A stretch of 64,000 bases of DNA, from assembly GCF_004000865.1 (NCBI RefSeq), contig NZ_BIMB01000009.1:62001-126000 (forward strand). The letters are read 5' to 3'. Positions 43,841-51,642 of this stretch are shown here, in pieces. How positions within the stretch are numbered: the first letter of the stretch is position 1; each line of letters opens with the position of its first letter. The translations under genes were made by a program, and so were the position numbers. Origin of the DNA: Paenibacillus elgii NBRC 100335 (GTDB taxonomy: Bacteria > Bacillota > Bacilli > Paenibacillales > NBRC-103111). The notes beneath the pieces are model-generated. The model did not search any database. It was given only the letters and a program-made list of their open reading frames with translations, and was not told the origin of the DNA.

Positions 43841-43868
43841 ACTAGACGATTGGATGGGACATACAGTA
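43841..43868 (+). promoter_or_regulatory. Candidate sigma-K promoter of the small-gene pair
   Basis: AC at 43841-43842, 17 bases, then CATACAGTA at 43860-43868, an exact AC-N17-CATANNNTA match. It lies 32 bases before the start codon of the next gene. Confidence 0.5.
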
Positions 43869-43900
43869 ATAAGGAAATAAACACAAGGGAGGGCCGTGCG

Positions 43901-44068
43901 ATGAACCGGATGCTTGTAAAAACCTATAAGTACAAGGCAGGCAAAAATCAATACATCGTCATTCAAATATTTCAAAAGGCGGTCTCGTCGGTAGGTCACG
44001 GAAATGCGCTTGCCAGCAACGCGGTGAATGTGAAGATCTTCAAAAACGTCAAGGGACGCAAAACCTAA
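43901..44068 (+). CDS. Hypothetical small basic protein, GNA-motif paralogue 1
   Basis: The protein has 55 residues, starting MNRMLVKTYKYKAGKNQYIV, and ends in a basic tail. Its core SVGHGNALASNAVN resembles TGQGGNAFAINASD in the next gene. GGGAGG precedes ATG 43901; the longer frame starting at 43850 lacks an RBS. It is followed after 34 bases by its relative, so they likely share a transcript. Confidence 0.6.
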   Translation: MNRMLVKTYKYKAGKNQYIVIQIFQKAVSSVGHGNALASNAVNVKIFKNVKGRKT

Positions 44069-44102
44069 TCTTCCCGCTCCTCCCGGAAAGGAGGTGATCT
44101 CG

Positions 44103-44282
44103 ATGTCGCAGCATAAGCAATGGAGGCATCACCAAAAAGGCAACGAAAACAATAAGGTCAACGTCTGGCAATCGAGCAAAGCAAGAACGGGCCAAGGCGG
44201 CAACGCCTTCGCCATCAACGCGTCCGACGTAGGTGTCGTCAAAACAAAAGTGACCAACAACAACAGCAAAAAGAAAAAATGA
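44103..44282 (+). CDS. Hypothetical small basic protein, GNA-motif paralogue 2
   Basis: The protein has 59 residues beginning MSQHKQWRHHQKGNENNKVN, with a C-terminal NNNSKKKK. It shares the G-x-G-N-A-x-A-x-N-A motif with the gene before it. AAAGGAGGTGAT before ATG 44103 is a near-perfect Shine-Dalgarno sequence, pointing to high translation. Not a known SASP by sequence. Confidence 0.6.
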   Translation: MSQHKQWRHHQKGNENNKVNVWQSSKARTGQGGNAFAINASDVGVVKTKVTNNNSKKKK

Positions 44283-44292
44283 CATTAGTGCA

Positions 44293-44340
44293 TTAAAAAA
44301 ACGCCGAAACCCCTTGTTTCATCCGGGGATTCGACGTTTT
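44293..44340. terminator. Bidirectional terminator between small genes and ppiB
   Basis: AACGCCGAAACCCC pairs with GGGGATTCGACGTT with A and T runs on both sides; it serves the converging genes. Confidence 0.85.
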
Positions 44341-44345
44341 TCCAC

Positions 44346-44777
44346 TTAAGCTTCCACGATTTGAACGGATTCCATTTTGTCGCGGCCTTTGAACGCATCG
44401 ACGTGCTCCATGCCTTTGACGACTTTCCCGAACACGGTGTGCTGACCGTCCAGGTGAGGCTGCGGCTGGTAGCAGATGTAGAATTGGCTGCCTCCGGTGT
44501 TGCGGCCGGCATGCGCCATGGCAAGCGTTCCGCGTTCATGCTTGTTCGGGTTGATCTCGCAGTTGATCGTATAGCCCGGGCCTCCGGTGCCTGACCCGTG
44601 CGGGCAGCCGCCTTGCGCTACGAAGCCCGGAATGACGCGGTGAAACACGACTCCGTTGTAGAAGCCTTCGTTTGCAAGCTTTTCGAAGTTTGCTACCGTA
44701 TTCGGCGCATCTTTCTCGAACAAATCGAGCACGATTTCGTTGCCGTCGGTCATTTTAATAATCGCCTGTTTTGCCAT
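44346..44777 (-). CDS. ppiB: Peptidyl-prolyl cis-trans isomerase (cyclophilin)
   Basis: The protein has 143 residues and a cyclophilin fold: [40 protein letters not shown] and [11 protein letters not shown] supply the Arg, Phe, Gln and His active site. It is cytoplasmic. Proximity to lysA and rib follows B. subtilis. Confidence 0.96.
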   Translation of the reverse strand: MAKQAIIKMTDGNEIVLDLFEKDAPNTVANFEKLANEGFYNGVVFHRVIPGFVAQGGCPHGSGTGGPGYTINCEINPNKHERGTLAMAHAGRNTGGSQFYICYQPQPHLDGQHTVFGKVVKGMEHVDAFKGRDKMESVQIVEA

Positions 44778-44910
44778 AGGACGAACACTCCTTTAATTGC
44801 TTGTTCTGCCGGACGCATCCTTCTGCGATGCCCCCGGACAACCCTTCCTATTTTACTATGAAAAACGGTTCCGCACAAATTGGCATTCATTCTTATCGCT
44901 CGCACGAGGA

Positions 44911-44942
44911 TAAAAAAACGCCGGCCCCAGGGACCGGACGTT
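44911..44942 (-). terminator. Terminator of lysA
   Basis: AACGCCGGCCCC (plus strand) pairs with GGGACCGGACGTT (44918-44942), with a T7 run after it on the minus strand. Confidence 0.8.
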
Positions 44943-44956
44943 CTCTCTCATCTTTC

Positions 44957-46291
44957 TTATAACGTTTTGGCCGTCACTTGCCGCATCCGCTCAGGGACGA
45001 CATCGTTGCCGAGCAAATGCTCGAACGATTCGCGTTTTACCACGATATCGGCCTCGCCGTCCTTCACGAACACGACCGCCGGCCGGCGAATCCGGTTGTA
45101 GTTGCTCGACATCGCGTAATTGTATGCACCGGTGCAGGCTACAGCGAGTAAATCGCCCGTGCGCGCCTGCGGCAGGCTGACGTCCCAGATGAGCATGTCG
45201 CCGCTCTCGCAGCACTTGCCCGCGATGGATACGACCTCTTCGTCCGCTTCGGACGCACGGTTCGCGAGCATGGCCTCATACTGCGCTTCGTACAGCGCCG
45301 GACGCGGATTGTCGGTCATCCCGCCGTCGACGGCTACGTATTTGCGCACGCCGGGAATATCCTTGTACGTGCCGATCGTGTATAGTGTCGTCCCTGCGTC
45401 TCCGACGATGCTGCGGCCCGGCTCGGTCCAGATCTCAGGCAGCGGATAGCCATTTTGGCCGAATTTCGTCTGGATCGCTTCGGCGATCGAATGTACATAC
45501 TCGGCGACAGGCAGCGGCGAATCGCCATCGATATAACGGATGCCGAAGCCCCCGCCCAGATTGATGACCGGGAACGTCAGACCCAGCTGCTCCCGGATAT
45601 GGACTGCGAAATCGGCTACTTTATCGACCGCAAGCCGGAAGCCGCCGACCTCGAAAATTTGCGAGCCGATGTGCGAATGAACGCCAAGCAGCTCGATATG
45701 CGGCAGCTCCGACGCTTCCTTGACCGCCTGCTCGGCCGCGCCGTTAGCCAGATCGAAGCCGAACTTCGAATCGGTCTGGCCCGTTGATATATATTCATGC
45801 GTGTGAGCATCCACCCCTGGGGTGATGCGCAGCAAAACATTAACTTTTTGCCGTTTCTCTCCCGCAATCGCGTTCAACATGTGCAGCTCGACAAAGTTAT
45901 CGACGACGAAGCAGCCGATCTTGGCGTTAACCGCCATCTCAAGCTCCTGCGGCGTTTTGTTATTGCCGTGAAAATGAATCCGCTCGGCCGGAAAACCGGC
46001 TTCCAGTGCGGTATACAATTCGCCGTCCGATACGATGTCCAGCGACATGCCCTCTTCCTCGACAATACGGCACATAGCCATAACGCAGAACGCTTTGCTG
46101 GCATATGCTACCTGAAACCGGAGGCCCGTAGCGCGAAATGCTTGCACAAATTCGCGGCAGCGCTGGCGGATCAATTGTTCGTCCATGACATACAGCGGTG
46201 TTCCGTAGCGCTCGGCTAAATCGACTGTGTCGCAGCCGCCGATTTCCAGATGTCCCCTGTCGTTAATCTTGCTGGTGCCGTGTAGATACAT
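44957..46291 (-). CDS. lysA: Diaminopimelate decarboxylase
   Basis: The protein has 444 residues and makes lysine from meso-diaminopimelate with PLP. QVAYASKAFC carries the PLP lysine; VHSHIGSQIFE, NLGGGFGIRY, EPGRSIVGDAG and CCESGDML complete the active site. ATG 46291 has AAGGAG upstream. As in B. subtilis it lies beside the spoVA locus; its substrate is also a cell wall precursor. Confidence 0.96.
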   Translation of the reverse strand: MYLHGTSKINDRGHLEIGGCDTVDLAERYGTPLYVMDEQLIRQRCREFVQAFRATGLRFQVAYASKAFCVMAMCRIVEEEGMSLDIVSDGELYTALEAGFPAERIHFHGNNKTPQELEMAVNAKIGCFVVDNFVELHMLNAIAGEKRQKVNVLLRITPGVDAHTHEYISTGQTDSKFGFDLANGAAEQAVKEASELPHIELLGVHSHIGSQIFEVGGFRLAVDKVADFAVHIREQLGLTFPVINLGGGFGIRYIDGDSPLPVAEYVHSIAEAIQTKFGQNGYPLPEIWTEPGRSIVGDAGTTLYTIGTYKDIPGVRKYVAVDGGMTDNPRPALYEAQYEAMLANRASEADEEVVSIAGKCCESGDMLIWDVSLPQARTGDLLAVACTGAYNYAMSSNYNRIRRPAVVFVKDGEADIVVKRESFEHLLGNDVVPERMRQVTAKTL

Positions 46292-46366
46292 CTTGTTCGA
46301 CTCCTTCTCCCCATGAAAAGACATTACTTTTAAAGTACCACAGACAAGCGCAAAAACACAATATGC

Positions 46367-46403
46367 AAAACACCCCTCCGAAGCCGGGCTTCAAAGGGGC
46401 GTA
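46367..46403 (-). terminator. Terminator of the spoVA operon
   Basis: CCCCTTTGAAGCC pairs with GGCTTCGGAGGGG on the minus strand, followed by TGTTTTG. Confidence 0.7.
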
Positions 46404-46413
46404 AGGAGTGAAA

Positions 46414-48237
46414 CTATTTTGGCCGCTGCGCCTGCCGGGTCCTGTCTTTCGGCCTTGTCAGACTTAGGCGCGTTTTCATGGACAGAAACGGCACTCTTAT
46501 CAGAATATGCCGCATTGCGTTCATATTAAACGGGATAAACGGCCACAAATACGGGGTATTGTACGAGCGCTGCAGCGCCAGCATGAGCAGCAAAAAGGTA
46601 GAGCCGATGATAAACCCCGGCACTTTGAAAACCGCAGAAATCACGAGCAGGACGAGCCGGCAAATACGGTTCGCCAAGCTGAGCTCGTAGCTGGGGGTAG
46701 CAAACGTACCGACCGCGGCAACCGATATGTACAGGATGATCTCATTTGAGAACAAACCCGCCTTGACGGCTACTTCTCCTACCAAAATTGCCGCCACCAA
46801 GCCCATGGCGATCGCAAGCGGCGAAGGCGTATGCACGGCTGCCATCCGCATCAAATCGATGCCAAGCTCCGCGATAAGAAACTGGCCGATGATCGGGATT
46901 TTTCCCGGCTTCTGCGGCCCCAGAAACTCGAGCCCCGCCGGCTTAAGCTCCGGCGTAGTCACGATAAGCAGCCAAAGCGGAAGCAGAAAGATCGACGCGG
47001 CGATGCCGATAAACCGCACCCATCGGAGATAGGTGCCCACAATCGGCGTCTGACGGTATTCTTCCGCATGCTGCACATGGTGGAAAAACGTCGTCGGCAA
47101 AATCATAACCGAAGGGGACGTATCGACAAACACGATGACATGGCCTTCCAGCAGGTGAGCCGCCACCACATCGGGACGCTCCGAATACCGGACTGACGGA
47201 TACGGGTTCCAGCTATTCCCAACCACCGCTTCTTCCAGCTGTTTCTCGGCAAGCGGTACCCCGTCCACCTTCACTTCTTTGATTTTATCGCGGATCGATT
47301 CCACCAGCTTCATGTCACAAATATCTTGAATGTAGCCTATGCAAACGTCGGTCTGCGTTCGTTTGCCGACCTGCGTAATTTCCAGCTTCAGCCGCGGGTC
47401 CCGTACTCTGCGACGCACCAACGTAACATTGGTAAGCAGCGTCTCGACAAAACCGTCACGAGAGCCCCGCACGACCCGTTCGAGCTCAGGCTCTTCGGTC
47501 GTACGGGCCGGAAAGCTCTTGGCGTCAACCAGAATGGCTTCGCGTTCGCCCTCGAAGAAAAAGGCCGTGCCGCCCATCGCGACATTGTCGATCGCTTCCT
47601 TCAGCTTGCAGGCCCGCTTCACCTGCACGTGAGGAATCAGCGCCTCTTCGAACAAGCCGATGATTTTGCGGCGCCCGTCCTCCTCCTGACGCTCTGACGG
47701 CTCTTCCGCGCGGTCCGTTCTCCAGTTCCGGTACGGTCTTCGGTGCTCCTCCACCGGTTTTCGGTGCTCTGTTTCTCTCTGCACCTGATCGGCATAAGAG
47801 AGCCGCTCCAGAATTTCGGTCAGTACATAATCTTTAATGAACCCGTTATAGTAGAAAATCCCTGTTTTTTGCCCGCCGAACACCATTTCGCGAAAGATGA
47901 CGTCGAAGCTTTTGTTCAAGCCTACTTGCTCTTCCAACTGCCGCTTCAGACGGTCGAAATCCTCGGAAATTTCCGTGCTCTCCTTAAGCTCCCGCTCTTC
48001 CGCCGTCAATTGCGTCTCCTGACGCATCTTGCGCGACATACCCGATTCGGAATCTCCGGATTCGGTATCGTGTTCCTCTCCGTCCTTTACGGATCGCTCC
48101 TCCGGTTCGTCCGCCGACAGGCTGCCGATAATGTTGCCTTCCCGGTCAATGATCAGCTTATCTTCCTCCGGCGGCTTGATGCTGCGAAGCTTTTTTGGCT
48201 TTCCTATCAATTTCGCACGTTTGATTTGCTTGTTCAC
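46414..48237 (-). CDS. spoVAF: SpoVAF-type GerA-family germination protein
   Basis: The protein has 607 residues, against roughly 490 in B. subtilis SpoVAF. Residues about 92 onward match the GerA/SpoVAF core: NKSFDVIFREMVFGG, DIADMK-like DICDMK, VRYSERPDVVAAHLLEGHV and five C-terminal membrane spans. The extra length is a charged N-terminal extension (1-90) and an Arg/Glu-rich insert near 150-190. GTG 48237 is preferred because GGAGGTG precedes it at eight bases; GTG 48246 overlaps that RBS. Confidence 0.88.
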   Translation of the reverse strand: MNKQIKRAKLIGKPKKLRSIKPPEEDKLIIDREGNIIGSLSADEPEERSVKDGEEHDTESGDSESGMSRKMRQETQLTAEERELKESTEISEDFDRLKRQLEEQVGLNKSFDVIFREMVFGGQKTGIFYYNGFIKDYVLTEILERLSYADQVQRETEHRKPVEEHRRPYRNWRTDRAEEPSERQEEDGRRKIIGLFEEALIPHVQVKRACKLKEAIDNVAMGGTAFFFEGEREAILVDAKSFPARTTEEPELERVVRGSRDGFVETLLTNVTLVRRRVRDPRLKLEITQVGKRTQTDVCIGYIQDICDMKLVESIRDKIKEVKVDGVPLAEKQLEEAVVGNSWNPYPSVRYSERPDVVAAHLLEGHVIVFVDTSPSVMILPTTFFHHVQHAEEYRQTPIVGTYLRWVRFIGIAASIFLLPLWLLIVTTPELKPAGLEFLGPQKPGKIPIIGQFLIAELGIDLMRMAAVHTPSPLAIAMGLVAAILVGEVAVKAGLFSNEIILYISVAAVGTFATPSYELSLANRICRLVLLVISAVFKVPGFIIGSTFLLLMLALQRSYNTPYLWPFIPFNMNAMRHILIRVPFLSMKTRLSLTRPKDRTRQAQRPK

Positions 48238-48282
48238 ACCCTTCACCTCCCAGCGAATTTTGCTGCGGCGCAGCTTCGGGCA

Positions 48283-48708
48283 CTACTGCACCAGCCCGAG
48301 CCAATCGATCAACGAGCCGAGCACTTTCCCGAAAATCATCGCCATCAACAGCCAGATCATATATTCTTCCATCCGGATTCTTTTGGCCAAAATCGGCAGT
48401 ACGTTGATGACCTCAGTCAGCGCTGCCGCAAGCATGCCGACAAAGCAGCCGGCGAACAGGCCGAGCACCGAGGCGGACAAAGGAAACAGCCGGAACCTCC
48501 ATTGAAAGAAATCCGTCACCGTAAAAAAAACCGCACCGAGCACGACTGCACCTTCGTATAAGCGGATCGACCGGTACGATCTGCTGATTTGCGCCAGCCT
48601 CGGTATGATGTCCAGCACCACCAAAAAAGCCACCATGCCGCTGCCCACCGCAAGGCCGCCAGCCAAGCCAACAAAAGCTACCAGGAACCCGCTCAACAGT
48701 CCGGTCAA
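48283..48708 (-). CDS. spoVAB: Stage V sporulation protein AB
   Basis: The protein has 141 residues with about four spans. GGLAVGSGMVAFLVVLDIIPRL and YEGAVVLGAVFFTVTDFFQW fit SpoVAB, as does the length. It belongs to the SpoVA proteins that move dipicolinic acid. The start overlaps the spoVAA stop by four bases. Confidence 0.88.
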   Translation of the reverse strand: MTGLLSGFLVAFVGLAGGLAVGSGMVAFLVVLDIIPRLAQISRSYRSIRLYEGAVVLGAVFFTVTDFFQWRFRLFPLSASVLGLFAGCFVGMLAAALTEVINVLPILAKRIRMEEYMIWLLMAMIFGKVLGSLIDWLGLVQ

Positions 48709-49346
48709 GACGGCGGCTCCCGATCCAGGGAGCGATTGATTTTGGTGTATTCCTCGGCGATGACATACTGGTTGACGTTTTCCTGATACATGAACATTTC
48801 CACCTCCAACGGGCTCGGCTCCTCGTTGAACTTTTTCTTGAACAGGTGATTGAAAAAGACGATCATCCCGATGCCGATGCCAAACGAATATGGAATTTGC
48901 AGCAGCAGCGGGCGCTCGGTCGGTTTGCCGGTGAGCAGCTTATAGAGGCTCCGGTGGACTTCGGCCATGCTGACGTCGGCGTGAAAATTCATAATGGCCA
49001 GTCCCGATCCGATAAAAAGCAGCAGCCACACCGGAATGATGAGAAATATGCTGGGAGGGCGCGTTTTGTCCGAAATTTCAACCAGTGTATGCGGTTCGCC
49101 GAAATGCTCGATGGTCATGGCCGGAAACCGCTCTTTGATTTTGCGAACGACCAGCATCATATCGATAAGCAGCAAGCTGCCGTCATGCTTCTCGGGGCGG
49201 TACAATTCCAGCTCAAGCAGCTCCGCTTCATACTCGGGCTCCGTCAGAAACACGGCAATGTGCCCGAGCCGAATCGGAACGCCGCGGCTGACCCGCATCC
49301 GTTTGCGCAATCGGATGTACAGGGACGGAGCGGAACCACGGTTCAT
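48705..49346 (-). CDS. spoVAA: Stage V sporulation protein AA
   Basis: The protein has 213 residues. The N-terminal soluble domain (YIRLRKRMRVSRG, GHIAVF) and two C-terminal spans with FFNHLFKKKFNEEPSPLEVEM match SpoVAA. GGGAGG precedes ATG 49346. First gene of the operon, with a sigma-G-like promoter 33-62 bases upstream. Confidence 0.9.
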   Translation of the reverse strand: MNRGSAPSLYIRLRKRMRVSRGVPIRLGHIAVFLTEPEYEAELLELELYRPEKHDGSLLLIDMMLVVRKIKERFPAMTIEHFGEPHTLVEISDKTRPPSIFLIIPVWLLLFIGSGLAIMNFHADVSMAEVHRSLYKLLTGKPTERPLLLQIPYSFGIGIGMIVFFNHLFKKKFNEEPSPLEVEMFMYQENVNQYVIAEEYTKINRSLDREPPS

Positions 49347-49378
49347 CCCCGAATCCTCCCTTACCATGCATTTAACGG

Positions 49379-49408
49379 TAGTATGAATAATTACGCATGG
49401 CGATAAAC
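49379..49408 (-). promoter_or_regulatory. Candidate sigma-G promoter of spoVAA
   Basis: On the minus strand GTTTA (49404-49408), 18 bases, CATACTA (49379-49385) fits GHATR-N18-CATNHTA with one mismatch in the -35. The B. subtilis spoVA operon is sigma-G dependent. Confidence 0.55.
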
Positions 49409-49527
49409 ATCCCGGACTTTGGCAAAAATTTCACCGGGAGCCGAGGCATAAAGGGAAGCGACATAACAAACAGTAAAGGCAAGAACAAAGGTCACCCAAA
49501 CTTTTCGTTAGAGGAAGGTGTCGGCAT

Positions 49528-49743
49528 ATGAGAAGAACGGCTTTAACGCTCGTTATCATCGGGGCTTTAAACTGGCTGTTGGTCGGACTGTTTCAATGGG
49601 ACTTGGTTGCCGCCTTGTTCGGAGGCGACGCTCATCGGGTATCTTCGGGCATAAGCCGAATTGTTTATACATTGGTCGGTTTGGCGGGCCTGTACTGCAT
49701 CGCCTTGTTGTTCCGCGACGACGACAGAGCCCGGGCCCGGTAA
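49528..49743 (+). CDS. DUF378-type small membrane protein (YuzA-like)
   Basis: The protein has 71 residues with two spans. RTALTLVIIGALNWLLVGLF and RIVYTLVGLAGLYCIALLF are characteristic of DUF378. GAGGAAGG precedes the ATG. It is a plus-strand gene between the minus-strand spoVA and sigF operons. Function unknown. Confidence 0.85.
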   Translation: MRRTALTLVIIGALNWLLVGLFQWDLVAALFGGDAHRVSSGISRIVYTLVGLAGLYCIALLFRDDDRARAR

Positions 49744-49771
49744 CGGCAAGGCTGTCCTTGAGACGCACCAA

Positions 49772-49802
49772 GAGGACGAGGGCGTTCGCTCGTTCTCTTT
49801 TT
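49772..49802 (+). terminator. Terminator of the DUF378 gene
   Basis: GAGGACGAG (49772-49780) pairs with CTCGTTCTC (49789-49797), followed by TTTTT. Confidence 0.8.
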
Positions 49803-49814
49803 AAGCTGCAATAC

Positions 49815-49860
49815 AAAAACAGCTCCCCGTCGATTCCCGCAAGAGGAACCTCGGAGAGCT
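49815..49860 (-). terminator. Terminator of the spoIIA-sigF operon
   Basis: AGCTCTCCGAGGTTCC pairs with GGGAATCGACGGGGAGCT on the minus strand with GTTTTTG after it. Confidence 0.75.
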
Positions 49861-49877
49861 TATTTAGGCCGTTGTAG

Positions 49878-50633
49878 TTATTGGGCAATTTGATCCTTGA
49901 TCGACTGTAATATTTTTTTCTCGAGCCGCGAGACCTGCACCTGGGAAATACCAAGTCTGCTGGCCACCTCGGACTGCGTCTGATCCCGGAAATAACGGAG
50001 ATATACGATCAAACGTTCCCGTTCATTCAGCGTGCCGATCGCTTCGTTCAGCGCCAGCTTGTCGAACCACTTGTCTCCGCCCTCGTCCGCGATCTGATCC
50101 ATCAAGGTGATCGGGTCGCCATCGTTTTCAAAAACGGTTTCATGGATCGAGGACAAAGGCTTGTTTGCTTCTTGAGCGAAGACGACCTCCTCCGGCGTGA
50201 TTTGAAGCTCCTCCGCCACTTCCTTGATCGTCGGCAGCCGGCCGTTCCGTTTCGAAAGCTCGTCCTTCGTCTTGCGGATTTTGTTGGCCAGCTCCTTGAG
50301 CGAGCGGCTCACCTTCAGCGTTCCGTCGTCGCGCAGAAAACGCTGGATTTCCCCGATGATCATCGGGACCGCATACGTTGAAAACTTCACATCATACGAC
50401 AAGTCAAACTTATCCACCGACTTGAGCAGTCCGATGCAGCCGATCTGAAACAAGTCCTCGGCCTCGTAGCCCCGGTTAAGAAACCGCTGCACAACCGACC
50501 AGACCAGACGGATGTTGCATTGCACCAGCGTATCTCTGGCCACGGTGTCACCGGACTGGCTGAGCGCGATCAATCGTTTGACTTCGCTATCGTCCAAATA
50601 GCTGTGTGAGGCGTGCTTCAAATCTACATCCAT
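49878..50633 (-). CDS. sigF: RNA polymerase sigma-F factor
   Basis: The protein has 251 residues. Region 2 (DLFQIGCIGLLKSVDKFDLSYDVKFSTYAVPMI), region 3 and region 4 (RERLIVYLRYFRDQTQSEVASRLGISQVQVSRLEKKIL) are intact. It is the first forespore-specific sigma factor, held by SpoIIAB. Third gene of the spoIIA operon. Confidence 0.97.
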   Translation of the reverse strand: MDVDLKHASHSYLDDSEVKRLIALSQSGDTVARDTLVQCNIRLVWSVVQRFLNRGYEAEDLFQIGCIGLLKSVDKFDLSYDVKFSTYAVPMIIGEIQRFLRDDGTLKVSRSLKELANKIRKTKDELSKRNGRLPTIKEVAEELQITPEEVVFAQEANKPLSSIHETVFENDGDPITLMDQIADEGGDKWFDKLALNEAIGTLNERERLIVYLRYFRDQTQSEVASRLGISQVQVSRLEKKILQSIKDQIAQ

Positions 50634-50645
50634 GAGATCAGACCC

Positions 50646-51092
50646 CTAATTGAAAAGAGCTTTTTTCGATTCGATTCGCTTCTTCATTTTAATCGTGGTG
50701 CCTGTGCCTAAGGCTGTCGTCACTTCGATCGCATCCATGAAATTTTCCATAATCGTGAAGCCCATGCCAGAGCGCTCCAGCTCCGGCTTCGACGTATAAA
50801 GCGGCTGCTTGGCCAGATCCAGATCCTCGATCCCCGCTCCTTCGTCCGTCACGGTAATAAAGACCGTGTCTCCTTCGAGCTCGGCCGTAATCGTTACAAT
50901 CCCGTCCGGGCGGTTGTCATAGCCGTGAATGATGGAGTTCGTTACCGCTTCGGACACGACCGTCTTGATATCCGTCAGCTCATCCAGCGTCGGGTCCAGC
51001 TGCGATACGAAAGCGGCGACGGTTACGCGGGCGAACGATTCGTTCTCGGAGCGGCTCGCAAACTTCAGCGTCATAAAGTTTCGTTCACTCAT
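50646..51092 (-). CDS. spoIIAB: Anti-sigma-F factor and kinase SpoIIAB
   Basis: The protein has 148 residues and a GHKL ATPase fold with [14 protein letters not shown] (N box), DEGAGIEDL (G1) and [13 protein letters not shown] (G2). It binds SigF and phosphorylates SpoIIAA. Its ATG overlaps the spoIIAA stop (ATGA). Confidence 0.97.
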   Translation of the reverse strand: MSERNFMTLKFASRSENESFARVTVAAFVSQLDPTLDELTDIKTVVSEAVTNSIIHGYDNRPDGIVTITAELEGDTVFITVTDEGAGIEDLDLAKQPLYTSKPELERSGMGFTIMENFMDAIEVTTALGTGTTIKMKKRIESKKALFN

Positions 51093-51442
51093 AGGGCGAC
51101 CTCCAGACTTTGCAGCGCTTTACTCTCGTTATCCTGAATCGATAAAATTTTGAACAGCCCCGACATTTCAAGAAGCCGGTGTACGGCGGGATTCAGGTCG
51201 CAGACGACCATTTTGCCGCCGCGCGCCGTAATCTGCTTGTAGCGGCCCAATATGACGCCGAGGCCGGAGCTGTCCATGAAGGTTAGCTCCTTGAAGCTCA
51301 TGATGATGTGGTTGACGTTTCCGCGCATGACCGCCTCTTCCATCCGCGTTTTGACTGTGTCCGCCGTATGATGGTCCAGCTCTCCCTGAAGCCTGACGAT
51401 CAGCGTTTGGCGATAATGTTCGAGTTCGATTTGCAGACTCAA
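51089..51442 (-). CDS. spoIIAA: Anti-anti-sigma factor SpoIIAA
   Basis: The protein has 117 residues, the same length as the B. subtilis protein, if TTG 51442 is the start. GAAGGAG lies eight bases before it, and then the phosphorylated serine in FMDSSG is residue 58, as in B. subtilis. The longer frame from GTG 51469 would add nine residues covering the RBS. The STAS fold binds SpoIIAB to release SigF. Confidence 0.95.
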   Translation of the reverse strand: MSLQIELEHYRQTLIVRLQGELDHHTADTVKTRMEEAVMRGNVNHIIMSFKELTFMDSSGLGVILGRYKQITARGGKMVVCDLNPAVHRLLEMSGLFKILSIQDNESKALQSLEVAL

Positions 51443-51473
51443 GCTGCTCACTCCTTCCCGTTCATGCACACTC

Positions 51474-51500
51474 TTTTCTACGTGAAGGAATCCTTTTCCT
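51474..51500 (-). promoter_or_regulatory. Candidate sigma-H promoter of spoIIA
   Basis: On the minus strand AGGAAAA (51494-51500), 12 bases, GTAGAAAA (51474-51481) resembles AGGAWWW-N12-RNNGAAT. Just upstream TTTGTCGGG (about 51505-51513) is a 7/9 match to the Spo0A box TTTGTCRAA. Confidence 0.5.
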
Positions 51501-51512
51501 GCCCCCCGACAA

Positions 51513-51549
51513 AACTAGAAGAAATGCGCTATAACTAGAACAAAAGCGA
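51513..51549. repeat. Tandem direct repeat in the spoIIA upstream region
   Basis: AACTAGAAGAAATGCGC (51513-51529) and AACTAGAACAAAAGCGA (51533-51549) match at 14 of 17 positions with a period of 20 bases, about two helical turns. It lies directly upstream of the spoIIA promoter and could bind a regulator. Confidence 0.55.
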
Positions 51550-51571
51550 CAGAAAGCGCAGCGGAATAGCG

Positions 51572-51610
51572 CAAAATCCCCGCGGCGGCGTAAGCTGTGT
51601 CTGCGGGGAT
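51572..51610 (-). terminator. Terminator of dacF
   Basis: ATCCCCGC (51577-51584) pairs with GCGGGGAT (51603-51610), followed by TTTTGCG on the minus strand. Confidence 0.65.
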
Positions 51611-51642
51611 CATGCTGTGTATGTCAGGCCGGCAGCTATTCG

